Below, one piece after another: positions 36,403 through 46,634 of a stretch of 57,161 bases of DNA. Below the pieces are notes generated by a model. The model made no database searches and was not told the origin of the DNA. It saw only the letters and a list, made by a program, of their open reading frames with translations. This DNA comes from Sideroxydans sp. Its GTDB lineage: Bacteria; Pseudomonadota; Gammaproteobacteria; Burkholderiales; Gallionellaceae. The position numbers and the translations under genes were made by a program. The stretch's first letter is position 1; every line of letters starts with the position of its first letter. The DNA is taken from assembly GCA_013791855.1 (NCBI GenBank), contig VMTA01000010.1, forward strand, positions 1 to 57,161. Reading direction: 5' to 3'.

Positions 36403-37362
36403 ATGTTCGAGCTGATGGCTGACTGGCTGGTCTATGACATGGCAGGCATGCGCGGCAGCCAGCTCGGTGATGCCGCGCATTTCTTTGTGATGGATGTGAG
36501 TAAGATCATGGTGCTGCTCACGCTGGTCATCTATGTGATGGGGCTGCTGCGTGCGCTGCTCAAGCCGGAACGGGTGCGCGAATTCATCCGCAAGCGGGGC
36601 AATGTCAGCTCGCGTTTCATGGCAGTCGGGCTGGGCGCGGTCACGCCGTTCTGCTCCTGTTCTTCGGTGCCGCTGTTCATCGGCTTCGTCGAGGCGGGCA
36701 TCCCTCTGGGCGTCACGCTGTCTTTTCTGATAGCCAGTCCGATGGTGAATGAAGTGGCGATCGTCGTGCTGGCCACCGTCATCGGCTGGAAGATGACGCT
36801 GATCTATGTGGTCAGCGGATTGAGCGTGGCCTTGATCGGCGGCTTCGTGCTGGAGCGTTTCAAGCCGGAGCGCTGGGTGGAGGAATATGTCTGGCAGATC
36901 AAGATGGGTGATGCGGCACTTGAGGCGGAAGTGATGACACTCAAGTTGCGTCATGAGTATGCTTGGGCACAGGTCAAGGAGATCGTCGGCCGTATCTGGA
37001 AATATGTGCTGATCGGCGTGGGTGTCGGTGCGCTGATGCACGGTTATGTGCCGAAGGAATTCATCGTGGGCATTGCGGGTGATGGCGGCCTGCTTTCGGT
37101 CATCGCTGCTGTGCTGGTGGGCGTGCCGCTGTATTCGGATGCAGTCGGCATCATCCCGGTCGCCGAGGTGTTGCTGCAGAAGGGCGTGCCGCTGGGCACG
37201 GTGCTGGCGTTCATGATGGCCGTGGTTGCGCTTTCGTTCCCGGAGATGCTGATCCTGCGCAAGGTGGTGAAGTGGCCCCTGCTGGCTATCTTTGCCGCTT
37301 ATCTGGCGACGGCATTTGTGGTGACTGGCATGCTGTTCAACAGCCTTGCCGCCGGATTGTGA
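36403..37362 (+). CDS. ArsP-like permease (organoarsenical efflux family)
   Basis: A 319-aa polytopic membrane protein of the ArsP/DUF318 permease family. Characterised ArsP exports trivalent organoarsenicals such as methylarsenite. The conserved TPFCSCSSVPLF motif has C84 and C86, and SFLIASPMVNEVAI and GVPLYSDAVGIIPVAE are family stretches. It starts 1 bp after acr3, so an arsenic role is likely from context. Other members of the family are linked with other metals, so the substrate is not certain. Confidence 0.85.
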   Translation: MFELMADWLVYDMAGMRGSQLGDAAHFFVMDVSKIMVLLTLVIYVMGLLRALLKPERVREFIRKRGNVSSRFMAVGLGAVTPFCSCSSVPLFIGFVEAGIPLGVTLSFLIASPMVNEVAIVVLATVIGWKMTLIYVVSGLSVALIGGFVLERFKPERWVEEYVWQIKMGDAALEAEVMTLKLRHEYAWAQVKEIVGRIWKYVLIGVGVGALMHGYVPKEFIVGIAGDGGLLSVIAAVLVGVPLYSDAVGIIPVAEVLLQKGVPLGTVLAFMMAVVALSFPEMLILRKVVKWPLLAIFAAYLATAFVVTGMLFNSLAAGL

Positions 37363-37379
37363 ATAACAGGAGTATGAAA

Positions 37380-37685
37380 ATGAATGAGTCTGAATTGCAT
37401 CCTTCCATCGTCGCGCTGGTGTCGCTGGCGGCGGATATCGCATCCAACCATCCCAAGCAGGGGCTGTGCAAGATCGACCGGCTCAAGCAATATGGTGTGC
37501 CGCGGCAGCATATCGAGACCGTGATCGAGATCGCGCGCCATATCCGTGACGAGGCTGCGCAGAAGCTCGATGCCAGTTTCGATCTGGCACTGACCGAGCG
37601 CCTGGGCGATACAACGCCCGCCAAGGCGCTGCCGGAGCAAGCTGCATGTTGCAGCCCGACCGCATCCGGTCAGTCATGCTGTTAG
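37380..37685 (+). CDS. Unrecognised 101-aa protein with Cys-rich tail
   Basis: I do not recognise the family with confidence. The start ATG 37380 is chosen because AGGAG is 7 nt before it; the ATG at 37374 is too close. The core (IVALVSLAADIASNHPKQG ... GVPRQHIETVIEIARHIRDE) is helical and resembles the AhpD/carboxymuconolactone decarboxylase helix pattern, but the redox CxxC of AhpD is missing; one Cys (C30) remains. The tail ends ACCSPTASGQSCC, with four cysteines in two pairs that could bind As(III) or another soft metal. It lies between the ArsP-like permease and a mini-redoxin, so a role in arsenic handling is inferred. Confidence 0.6.
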   Translation: MNESELHPSIVALVSLAADIASNHPKQGLCKIDRLKQYGVPRQHIETVIEIARHIRDEAAQKLDASFDLALTERLGDTTPAKALPEQAACCSPTASGQSCC

Positions 37686-37712
37686 TTATTGGCACTACAG
37701 GAGGAGCGTGAC

Positions 37713-37946
37713 ATGAAGAACATCAAGGTACTCGGCACAGGCTGTGCCAATTGCAAGACCACACTGAAACTGATCGACGAGGTCGCCAAGGCGAAAGGGC
37801 TGGAGGTGGTGCTGGAAAAAGTGGAAGACATCGCGGCCATCATGGGCTATGGCGTCATGTCCACGCCGGGCGTGGTCATTGATGGCAAGGTGGTGCATGC
37901 GGGCGGGGTGCCGGATCGCCGCAAGATAGAAGGCTGGCTGGAATAG
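37713..37946 (+). CDS. Small thioredoxin-fold redox protein
   Basis: A 77-aa mini-redoxin of the thioredoxin_3/glutaredoxin-like archaeal-type family. The redox motif is C11-A-N-C14 in GTGCANCKTT and the cis-Pro loop is MSTPGVVIDG. The ATG at 37713 follows AGGAGGAG at good spacing. Such proteins are often found beside ArsP-type permeases. It may reduce ArsC or a substrate in this operon, or act with the Cys-tailed neighbour; that is inference. Confidence 0.88.
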   Translation: MKNIKVLGTGCANCKTTLKLIDEVAKAKGLEVVLEKVEDIAAIMGYGVMSTPGVVIDGKVVHAGGVPDRRKIEGWLE

Positions 37947-37963
37947 AGCGCAGTGCTGCGCGA

Positions 37964-38863
37964 ATGAAAGCAGATATGAGCCACTCGCACGCCCATGCCG
38001 CGAATTACGATCGTGCCTTTGCGATAGGCATCGCACTCAATGTGTTGTTCGTGCTGGTCGAGGCGTTCTACGGCTGGATGGCGGATTCTCTGGCACTGTT
38101 GTCCGATGCCGGTCACAACTTGAGCGATGTGCTGGGGCTGCTGCTGGCCTGGGGCGGTTATTATCTGGCACGCCTGCGTCCGAGTCGTAGTCACACCTAT
38201 GGCTTCGGTCGCGCCACCATCATGGCGGCGCTGTTCAACGCGCTGCTCCTGCTGGTCGCCGTCGGCGCTATCGCATGGGAAGCATTCGACCGATTTGCGC
38301 ACCCGGTCGAGATGCAGGGGATGACGGTCATCGTCGTCGCTGCGATCGGGGTGCTGGTCAACGGCGTGACCGCGTGGCTGTTCATGTCCGGCGATCATCA
38401 TGATCTGAATCTGCGCGGGGCGTTCCTGCACATGGCTGCGGACGCGCTGGTCTCGGTCGGCGTGGTGGCTGCGGGCGTACTGTTCCTGTGGACGGGCTGG
38501 TACTGGCTCGATCCGTTCATCAGCCTGCTCATCGCGCTGGTGATCCTGCTGGGTACTTGGGGTTTATTGCGACAAGCACTGCACCTGTCGCTGGACGGTG
38601 TGCCCTTATCGGTCGAATTGGAGCAAGTGCGGGGTTATCTGTCCGGATTGCCGGGTGTCACGGCTGTGCACGACCTGCATGTGTGGGCGATGAGCACTTC
38701 GGAAGTCGCGCTGACTGCGCACTTGGTCATGCCGCAGGGACATGCCGGGGATGCGTTTCTGTGTAGCGTGACGGAGGTATTGCACGAGCGATTCGGCATC
38801 GAACATGCCACGATACAGATCGAGGCTGACAACGAGTCGTGCGTCTTGTCACATCACGCGTGA
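37964..38863 (+). CDS. Cation diffusion facilitator (CzcD/ZitB-like)
   Basis: A 299-aa zinc or divalent-metal/proton antiporter. Six membrane helices hold the metal site with SDAGHNLSDVLG and HMAADALVSVG. The N-terminus is His-rich (MSHSHAHA) and the cytoplasmic C-terminal domain (about 205-299) is present with GVTAVHDLHVWAMS. It begins 17 bp after the redoxin gene, so it may be the last gene of the ars operon. Metal specificity cannot be fixed; HxxxD-type sites favour Zn/Cd/Co. Confidence 0.93.
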   Translation: MKADMSHSHAHAANYDRAFAIGIALNVLFVLVEAFYGWMADSLALLSDAGHNLSDVLGLLLAWGGYYLARLRPSRSHTYGFGRATIMAALFNALLLLVAVGAIAWEAFDRFAHPVEMQGMTVIVVAAIGVLVNGVTAWLFMSGDHHDLNLRGAFLHMAADALVSVGVVAAGVLFLWTGWYWLDPFISLLIALVILLGTWGLLRQALHLSLDGVPLSVELEQVRGYLSGLPGVTAVHDLHVWAMSTSEVALTAHLVMPQGHAGDAFLCSVTEVLHERFGIEHATIQIEADNESCVLSHHA

Positions 38864-38878
38864 TGTTGGTGGCTGCCG

Positions 38879-38969
38879 TTACAGCAAGACCAGATTGTGG
38901 CTTCGGCCGTCGCTCTGCGACTTAACTTGCTACGCAAGTTAGCCTACACCGCAATCTCGTTCTGCTGTG

Positions 38970-38990
<21 letters not shown>
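38879..38990. repeat. Inverted and direct repeats of the proB 3' end
   Basis: The 17-bp arm at 38952-38968 is the perfect inverse of 38972-38988 (3-nt loop); the right arm is the last codons of proB. A third, imperfect direct copy of that end lies at 38879-38899 (17 of the first 20 bases match). Two smaller perfect hairpins with 3-nt loops are between them: 38909-38921 (5-bp stem) and 38923-38941 (8-bp stem). There is no T-run, so this is not a standard terminator for either the CDF gene or proB. Confidence 0.85.
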
Positions 38991-41230
<2,240 letters not shown>

Positions 41231-41251
41231 CATTCTAGCTGTTCGCCGGGA

Positions 41252-41509
41252 TTATGCGGGAACGATGCTGACTGTCTTGCGCTTCAGGGCGCCCTTGACC
41301 GCAAATTGCACGGTACCGGTAGCCTTTGCGAACAGGGTGTGGTCCTTGCCCATGCCGACGTTGTCGCCTGCGTGAACTTGAGTGCCGCGCTGACGGATGA
41401 TGATGCTGCCCGCGCTGATCAGTTCGCCGCCGTAGCGTTTTACGCCGAGTCGTTTCGAGTGCGAGTCGCGGCCGTTACTGGTACTGCCGCCGCCTTTTTT
41501 CGATGCCAT
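41252..41509 (-). CDS. rpmA: 50S ribosomal protein L27
   Basis: An 85-aa L27 with the N-terminus [16 protein letters not shown] that reaches the peptidyl-transferase centre, and the conserved [10 protein letters not shown]. There is no Firmicutes-type N-terminal cleavage extension. It follows rplU by 15 bp, the usual order, and is followed by an intrinsic terminator. Confidence 0.98.
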   Translation of the reverse strand: MASKKGGGSTSNGRDSHSKRLGVKRYGGELISAGSIIIRQRGTQVHAGDNVGMGKDHTLFAKATGTVQFAVKGALKRKTVSIVPA

Positions 41510-41524
41510 GTTATAGCTCCTTTA

Positions 41525-41836
41525 TTAAGCGGAGATGCCGTCGATGCGGATCTCGGTGTAGTTCTGACGATGTCCCTGGTGCTTCTGGTAGTGCTTACGG
41601 CGACGCATCTTGAAGATGGTCACTTTGTCGTGACGACCGTTGGAGATGATGGTCGCCTTGACTGTGGCGCCCTCCAGCATCGGCTTGCCGATCTTGATGC
41701 CTTCGCCGTCGCCGACTGCCAGCACTTTGTCCAGCACGATTTCGCCGCCGACATCACCGGCAACGGTTTCGATCTTGAGTGTTTCACCTTGGACAACACG
41801 GTACTGCTTGCCACCGGTTTTGATAACTGCGTACAT
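41525..41836 (-). CDS. rplU: 50S ribosomal protein L21
   Basis: A 103-aa L21 starting [14 protein letters not shown] and containing [16 protein letters not shown] near the C-terminus. It is the first gene of the rplU-rpmA unit. A strong promoter and a leader with two tandem hairpins lie upstream. The ribosome-binding site is in GCGAGGTAGTC before the ATG. Confidence 0.98.
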   Translation of the reverse strand: MYAVIKTGGKQYRVVQGETLKIETVAGDVGGEIVLDKVLAVGDGEGIKIGKPMLEGATVKATIISNGRHDKVTIFKMRRRKHYQKHQGHRQNYTEIRIDGISA

Positions 41837-41967
41837 GACTACCTCGCTTGATGCGGTTTTTAGTTACGGCATAACCAGAGGGTTAGCCTCCACTGAATAA
41901 CTGCGGTTTTTAGTTGCGGCATAACCTGAAGGTTAGCCTTCACTGATAACTACGGTTTTTCCGAAAG
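41837..41967 (-). promoter_or_regulatory. rplU leader with two tandem conserved hairpins
   Basis: Two ~50-bp tandem units (41852-41901 and 41902-41950) and a partial third (41951-41960) make up the leader of the rplU transcript. Each unit holds the same hairpin (41868-41888 and 41918-41938): the stem GGCTAACC with GGTTATGCC, one bulge, is kept while the 4-nt loops differ. Conserved stems with different loops suggest a selected RNA structure, perhaps an L21-binding autoregulatory leader. That function is inference. Confidence 0.7.
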
Positions 41968-41973
41968 GCGCGC

Positions 41974-42001
41974 ATTATACCCAAATCGCCTTTCGCGTCA
42001 A
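41974..42001 (-). promoter_or_regulatory. rplU-rpmA promoter
   Basis: On the minus strand TTGACG (41996-42001), 16-bp spacer, perfect TATAAT (41974-41979), then GCGCGCC. Start expected near 41967. Confidence 0.8.
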
Positions 42002-42019
42002 AACCTTTTCTTTAGTGGA

Positions 42020-43276
42020 TCAACGCTTCATGGAATCAAAGAATTCCGCGTTGTTCTTGGTCGCTTTGACCTTGTCCAGCAGGAATTCCATGGCTTCCAG
42101 CTCGTCCATGGGGTAGATCAGCTTGCGCAGCAGCCAGATGCGCTGCAGCAACTCGGGCTTGATCAGCAATTCTTCCTTGCGGGTGCCGGAGCGGTTGACG
42201 TTGATGGCCGGATAGATGCGCTTCTCGGCCATGCGGCGATCCAGATGGATCTCCATATTGCCGGTGCCCTTGAATTCCTCGTAGATCACATCGTCCATGC
42301 GGCTGCCGGTGTCGACCAGTGCCGTGGCGATGATGGTCAGCGAACCGCCTTCCTCGATGTTGCGTGCCGCACCGAAGAAGCGTTTGGGGCGCTGTAGCGC
42401 GTTGGCATCCACACCCCCGGTCAATACCTTGCCGGAAGAGGGGATCACGGTGTTGTAAGCGCGCGCCAGACGGGTGATGGAGTCGAGCAGGATGACCACG
42501 TCCTTCTTGTGCTCGACCAGACGTTTGGCTTTTTCCAGCACCATCTCGGCGACTTGCACGTGACGGGTGGCCGGTTCGTCGAAGGTGGAGGCGACCACTT
42601 CGCCGCGCACGGTGCGGCTCATCTCGGTCACTTCTTCAGGGCGCTCGTCGATGAGCAGCACGATCAATGTCGCATCCGGATTGTTGGCCGAGATCGAGTG
42701 GGCGATATGTTGCAGCATCACTGTCTTGCCGGACTTGGGCGAAGCCACCAGCAAACCGCGCTGGCCTTTGCCGATGGGGGCGACGATGTCGATGATGCGC
42801 CCGGTCATATTCTCTTCGGCGCGGATGTCGCGCTCCAGACACATCTGTTTCGTCGGGAACAGCGGCGTCAGGTTCTCGAACAGGATCTTGTTCTTGGCGT
42901 TCTCCGGCGGCTCACCGTTGACCTTGTCCACCTTGACCAGTGCCACATAACGCTCACCTTCCTTGGGCGTGCGGATCTCGCCCTCGATGGAATCGCCGGT
43001 ATGCAGATTGAAGCGTCGTACTTGGCTGGGGCTGACGTAGATGTCGTCAGGGCCGGCCAGGTAGGAGGTGTCCGGCGAGCGCAGAAAACCGAAGCCGTCC
43101 GGCAGCACTTCCAGCGTGCCTTCGCCGAAGATGCTTTCGCCTTTCTTGGCCTGGTTCTTCAGCAATGCGAAGATCAGGTCCTGCTTGCGCATACGGTTGG
43201 CGTTGTCGATCTGGTTGGTAACTGCCATTTCCACCAGTTCGGTAATGTGTTTGGTCTTGATATCGGATAGATGCAT
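42020..43276 (-). CDS. rho: Transcription termination factor Rho
   Basis: Hexameric RNA helicase that ends transcription. The 418 aa have the N-terminal RNA-binding domain with [21 protein letters not shown], and the ATPase with P-loop [12 protein letters not shown], Walker [17 protein letters not shown] and the Q/R loop region. Length equals E. coli Rho (419). It lies 161 bp downstream of trxA, the usual neighbour, with a leader that is A/C-rich and G-poor, suited to autoregulation. The Shine-Dalgarno is weak. Confidence 0.98.
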   Translation of the reverse strand: MHLSDIKTKHITELVEMAVTNQIDNANRMRKQDLIFALLKNQAKKGESIFGEGTLEVLPDGFGFLRSPDTSYLAGPDDIYVSPSQVRRFNLHTGDSIEGEIRTPKEGERYVALVKVDKVNGEPPENAKNKILFENLTPLFPTKQMCLERDIRAEENMTGRIIDIVAPIGKGQRGLLVASPKSGKTVMLQHIAHSISANNPDATLIVLLIDERPEEVTEMSRTVRGEVVASTFDEPATRHVQVAEMVLEKAKRLVEHKKDVVILLDSITRLARAYNTVIPSSGKVLTGGVDANALQRPKRFFGAARNIEEGGSLTIIATALVDTGSRMDDVIYEEFKGTGNMEIHLDRRMAEKRIYPAINVNRSGTRKEELLIKPELLQRIWLLRKLIYPMDELEAMEFLLDKVKATKNNAEFFDSMKR

Positions 43277-43437
43277 GATCAGGATGTTGCGATTGAACGC
43301 AAAGTTGTAGGAGTCTTGCAGGAGGTGGATTACAGGTTGCGGATGTTCCCGCGCCGAGTTGCCGTGTCTGTCTTTTCTTGGTTTTGTATCAGTGTTTCAG
43401 GACGAAACAGGCAAGTGCGGGCGGGAGACTAAAGTGT
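43277..43437 (-). promoter_or_regulatory. trxA-rho intergenic leader
   Basis: A 161-bp gap. On the minus strand it holds a small hairpin (TGTTTC 43393-43398 with GAAACA 43404-43409) and then an A/C-rich, G-poor stretch over roughly 43345-43395, the kind of sequence Rho loads on. This resembles the autoregulatory rho leader of other bacteria; no exact rut site can be proven by eye. Confidence 0.45.
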
Positions 43438-43764
43438 TTAGATGTGGCTGTCAATGAACGCTGTCAATTGCGACTTGGACAGTGCGCCGACCTTGGTGGC
43501 TTCGATGTTGCCGTTTTTGAACAGCATCAGGGTGGGGATACCGCGTACGCCGTATTTCTGGGGTGTCTGCTGGTTCTCGTCCACGTTCAGTTTGGCGACG
43601 TTCAGTCGGCCTGCATATTCCTGGGAGACTTCGTCCAGGATGGGGGCGATCATGCGGCAGGGGCCGCACCATTCAGCCCAGTAGTCCACCAATACTGGCA
43701 ACGGAGATTGCAGAACTTCAGCGGTGAATGTGTCGTCGGTAATGTAACGGATGTGCTCGCTCAT
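43438..43764 (-). CDS. trxA: Thioredoxin 1 TrxA
   Basis: A 108-aa general disulfide reductase. The active site is W32-C33-G34-P35-C36 (AEWCGPCRM) and the cis-Pro is in GIPTLML. It precedes rho as in E. coli. A candidate -10 (TAGGAT, 43843-43848 on the minus strand, followed by GCCTCC) lies about 80 bp upstream. Confidence 0.97.
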   Translation of the reverse strand: MSEHIRYITDDTFTAEVLQSPLPVLVDYWAEWCGPCRMIAPILDEVSQEYAGRLNVAKLNVDENQQTPQKYGVRGIPTLMLFKNGNIEATKVGALSKSQLTAFIDSHI

Positions 43765-43913
43765 GTTTTTTCTCGTCGTTATTGAAGGGGTTTTATGTCT
43801 GGGCGCGCTATGGCGCTTTGAAGTGCAACTTGGACGGGAGGCATCCTAGCGAAAAAATTCCGGCTTGGGAAGCGTTTTGCCGAGTGCTTCGTAAGCGCCT
43901 GATATAAAGCGAT

Positions 43914-44693
43914 TCATTTGCGCCACACATAGAGTTCAGAGTGATGCAAGTCGTCGGTTTTCAGGATTCTATGTGGCTGATGATCGGCGACAGAAAAGGT
44001 GTTGCTGATGAACAGACTGTCCGGCTTCATCTCGTTCTGCACTTTTTCCCAAAGCGCAGCCATCGGCACGGGCGACAGATAGGCGAATGCCACGTCATAT
44101 CTGGCCAGGTCGCAATCCCACAGACTGCGCCAGTACACATGGCAGTTGCGATAGCCGCCGAGCTTGATGCGCAACCAGCTCCATGCAAATGGCAGGGGGG
44201 CTGTTTCAACGCCGTGGAACGTCCCTTGCGGATGGGTGCGCGAAAGATGCGTCAATACACCGCCGATACCGGAGCCCAGATCGATGAAATCGAACGGTTG
44301 GTCGACAGGCAGCTGTGTCTCCAGTGCCTGCCACACTTTATTACTGGAAAGGTAGAGCGGTACCTGCGTGCGGAAGGTGCTCCAGTACAGCAACAGCATG
44401 AGCAGGAAGGCGAGCAGGAAAACGACGGGCGGTATGTTCGTATTGAGCGTGATCACCAGTGCGGGCACGAACAGCAACTGGATGGGCAGCCACCAGCGTG
44501 CTTGCTTGGCCAGATGACTGAACGCCGTCGCAAGTACACCGCAAGTCATCGCGAAGATGAAGGGCGATAGAACAAGCGCGAACAGGCGAACGGAGAATGT
44601 CACCAGCAGGAAAGCCGCGAGTTGCAGCAGCAAGGCAAGAATGACCGGCGGCAGTTTGCGCATCCGCCGCGCCTGAATACGGGTGTCGGGCAT
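43914..44693 (-). CDS. SAM-dependent methyltransferase with N-terminal membrane domain
   Basis: A 259-aa protein. The N-terminal 105 residues form about four hydrophobic segments (roughly 16-36, 38-58, 69-85, 88-105). The rest is a class I methyltransferase with the SAM motif DLGSGIGG at 138-145 and a later FAYLSPVP segment. The substrate is unknown. ATG 44693 is chosen because it overlaps the DJ-1 stop by one base (TGATG); a longer frame would overlap the DJ-1 coding end. The pairing with a DJ-1-family gene suggests cotranscription. I do not recognise a named orthologue. Confidence 0.8.
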   Translation of the reverse strand: MPDTRIQARRMRKLPPVILALLLQLAAFLLVTFSVRLFALVLSPFIFAMTCGVLATAFSHLAKQARWWLPIQLLFVPALVITLNTNIPPVVFLLAFLLMLLLYWSTFRTQVPLYLSSNKVWQALETQLPVDQPFDFIDLGSGIGGVLTHLSRTHPQGTFHGVETAPLPFAWSWLRIKLGGYRNCHVYWRSLWDCDLARYDVAFAYLSPVPMAALWEKVQNEMKPDSLFISNTFSVADHQPHRILKTDDLHHSELYVWRK

Positions 44694-45235
44694 CAGCGCA
44701 CCAGTCCGGCTTCCACTTCCACACGTTTTGCGTGGCCGCACAGGCGATCGACCAGTGTCAGCGCGAAATCCATCGCGGTGCCCGGGCCGCGCGAAGTGAT
44801 CAGTTTTCCGTCTTCGACGACGGCCTGTGGCTGGCGTCGTACTTGCGGAAAGGGATCGAGTGCACCGGGAAAACTGGTGGCTTGCTTGCCGTCGAGCAGC
44901 CCCGCAGTGGCGAGCACCGAGGGCGCGGCACAGATGGCGCAGACGTAGCGCCCGTCGCCATACATGTCCTTGGCCAGCTTCAGTACCCGTGCATCGGCTT
45001 TGAGATTATTGGTGCCGGGCTGCCCGCCGGGTAGCACCAGCATGTCGTAGTGCTGTGTCAGGACTGCATCCAGCGTGGTATCGGGCAGCAATACGGTCAG
45101 GCGGCTGCCGCGCAAAGGACCGGCTTCCAGCCCGGCCAGTGTCACGTTCACGCCTGCGCGGCGCAGGATGTTGACGATGGAAACGGTTTCCAGTTCTTCA
45201 CTGCCGTTGGCGAATAGAACCAATACTGAATGCAT
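44693..45235 (-). CDS. DJ-1/PfpI family protein, YajL-like
   Basis: A 180-aa DJ-1 superfamily protein related to YajL, a chaperone or deglycase protecting against carbonyl and oxidative damage. The nucleophile is C102 in CAICAAPSVLATAG, with the partner Glu in GSEELETV (residues 11-18). ATG 45235 gives MHSVLVLFANGSEELETV, the family start; the upstream GTG would add 14 poor residues. The end overlaps the methyltransferase start. The biochemical activity of this subgroup is debated, so the name is structural. Confidence 0.88.
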   Translation of the reverse strand: MHSVLVLFANGSEELETVSIVNILRRAGVNVTLAGLEAGPLRGSRLTVLLPDTTLDAVLTQHYDMLVLPGGQPGTNNLKADARVLKLAKDMYGDGRYVCAICAAPSVLATAGLLDGKQATSFPGALDPFPQVRRQPQAVVEDGKLITSRGPGTAMDFALTLVDRLCGHAKRVEVEAGLVR

Positions 45236-45297
45236 GCTAGTCCTCCGTTGAGATGCTGCCGCAAGTTGGTGCGCCACTCAAAAGCGCCGCAACAGAG

Positions 45298-45714
45298 TCA
45301 GCGCTTGTGGCTGTTCTGCTCCAGGCCCAGACGATAAGCGCGCAGCAGCGCTTGCTTGAGGTTCGGTTGCTGTTCCAGATCCTCAACGCCCATCTCGCGC
45401 AAGGCGATTGCCTGCAGCGGGGCGAGCAGGGCGTCGGTCGTGTTCTCTTCGGCGTAGGCCTCGAAATCGAACTCGCCGTCGTGGAGATATTCCACGGCGC
45501 GGCCTTGCGGATTGTCATACTGGATATCCGTTACCTGCATCACTTCGAACAGATAGGAGTAGGTGTCGATGCCGTGTTCCACTGCCAGCACGTGGTGCAT
45601 GGATTCGAGCGACATATGTCGCTCCAGTTGCTGGTCCAGATCGAGCGTGGAATGAAATTCGTAATCCTCGCCCTTGAACGAGAACTCTATGTACGCGTCG
45701 ATGCTGTTCGACAT
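45298..45714 (-). CDS. Conserved-looking hypothetical protein downstream of yajQ
   Basis: A 138-aa soluble protein I do not recognise. It has acidic composition, a helical middle (LDLDQQLERHMSLESMHHVL) and a C-terminal helix with LREMGVEDLEQQPNLKQALL. No catalytic motif, signal peptide or membrane segment is visible. Codon use is like its neighbours. It starts 5 bp after the yajQ stop on the same strand, so it is probably cotranscribed with yajQ. Confidence 0.75.
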   Translation of the reverse strand: MSNSIDAYIEFSFKGEDYEFHSTLDLDQQLERHMSLESMHHVLAVEHGIDTYSYLFEVMQVTDIQYDNPQGRAVEYLHDGEFDFEAYAEENTTDALLAPLQAIALREMGVEDLEQQPNLKQALLRAYRLGLEQNSHKR

Positions 45715-45719
45715 GACGA

Positions 45720-46208
45720 TCAGTCGCGGAAGTTCTGGTATTGCAGCGGGAAGTCGGTGATGGATTTCTTGATGAAGGCGATAGCGGCCTGCAGATCGTC
45801 GCGGTTCTTGCCGGTCACGCGCACGGTGTCGCCTTGGATGCTGGCCTGCACCTTCTGTTTGCTGTCCTTGATCAGTTTGACGATCTTCTTCGCCAGTTCA
45901 ATCTCCACGCCGACCTTGACGGTGCAGGCGCGCTTGACTTTGTTACCGCTGACCTTCTCGATCTTGTCGCTGATATCGAGGCACTTGATGTCCACGCCGC
46001 GCTTGGTCAGCTTGCCGTTCAGGATGTCCTGAACCTGATTCATCTGGAATTCGGTATCGGCATGTACGGTCAGCACCAGTTCCGCCTGCTCCACGTGCGC
46101 GTCGCTACCTTTGAAGTCGAAACGCGTGCCGACTTCCTTGTTGGTCTGCTCGACCGCGTTCTTGACTTCGGTCTTCTCTACTTCGGAAACGATATCGAAA
46201 GATGGCAT
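45720..46208 (-). CDS. yajQ: YajQ-family nucleotide-binding protein
   Basis: A 162-aa protein of the YajQ (UPF0234) family. Members bind cyclic di-GMP and act as transcriptional co-regulators in Xanthomonas, and bind nucleotides or RNA elsewhere. The N-terminus [19 protein letters not shown], the RFDFKGSDA segment and the C-terminal [16 protein letters not shown] are typical. Starts with ATG 46208. A hairpin lies upstream between ppnP and this gene. Confidence 0.95.
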   Translation of the reverse strand: MPSFDIVSEVEKTEVKNAVEQTNKEVGTRFDFKGSDAHVEQAELVLTVHADTEFQMNQVQDILNGKLTKRGVDIKCLDISDKIEKVSGNKVKRACTVKVGVEIELAKKIVKLIKDSKQKVQASIQGDTVRVTGKNRDDLQAAIAFIKKSITDFPLQYQNFRD

Positions 46209-46241
46209 GGTTATTCCTTAATAGTTAACTTAACCACAACA

Positions 46242-46266
46242 CGCCGCAACGCGGTGTGTTGCGGCG
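46242..46266. repeat. Hairpin between ppnP and yajQ
   Basis: CGCCGCAAC (46242-46250) pairs perfectly with GTTGCGGCG (46258-46266) across 7 nt. No T-run follows on either strand, so a terminator role is doubtful. Confidence 0.6.
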
Positions 46267-46288
46267 GAAACTTACCTTCAGGTTGGTA

Positions 46289-46609
46289 TCAACCAAAACT
46301 GCAAACGTAATCGACAGCATCCGCGCCGGTATGGATGTCGAAGCTGCTGTTCTCGGCCACTTTGAAGCTGCTGCCTGCGGTGTATGTCTTGAACGCGGAC
46401 TCTCCGGCGATCTTCACTGAGCATTCGCCTGCGGTGATCTCCATCAGTTCCGGCACGCCGACGTTAAAGGTGAGCTGGCTGTTGGGCAGCACTACGCCCA
46501 CCGTCTTGCGCGAACCGTCCGGGAAAAACACCGAGTGCGATACACACTTGCCGTCGAAGAATACGTTGGATTTTTTACCGACGCTGACGTTATCGAAATT
46601 GTCCGACAT
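46289..46609 (-). CDS. ppnP: Pyrimidine/purine nucleoside phosphorylase PpnP
   Basis: A 106-aa cupin-fold enzyme (DUF1255 family) that phosphorolyses several nucleosides. The N-terminus FDNVSVGKKSNVFFDGKCVS, then GSRKTVGVVLP, PELMEITAGE and the final VDYVCSFG match the family throughout. It lies 25 bp after the macro-domain gene on the same strand. Confidence 0.92.
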   Translation of the reverse strand: MSDNFDNVSVGKKSNVFFDGKCVSHSVFFPDGSRKTVGVVLPNSQLTFNVGVPELMEITAGECSVKIAGESAFKTYTAGSSFKVAENSSFDIHTGADAVDYVCSFG

Positions 46610-46634
46610 GCTGGATTCCTTTTTCTGTTGATGA

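Noticed and set aside
41852-41960. CRISPR array
   Set aside because: Only two units and a fragment, tandem without spacers, in a ribosomal-protein leader.
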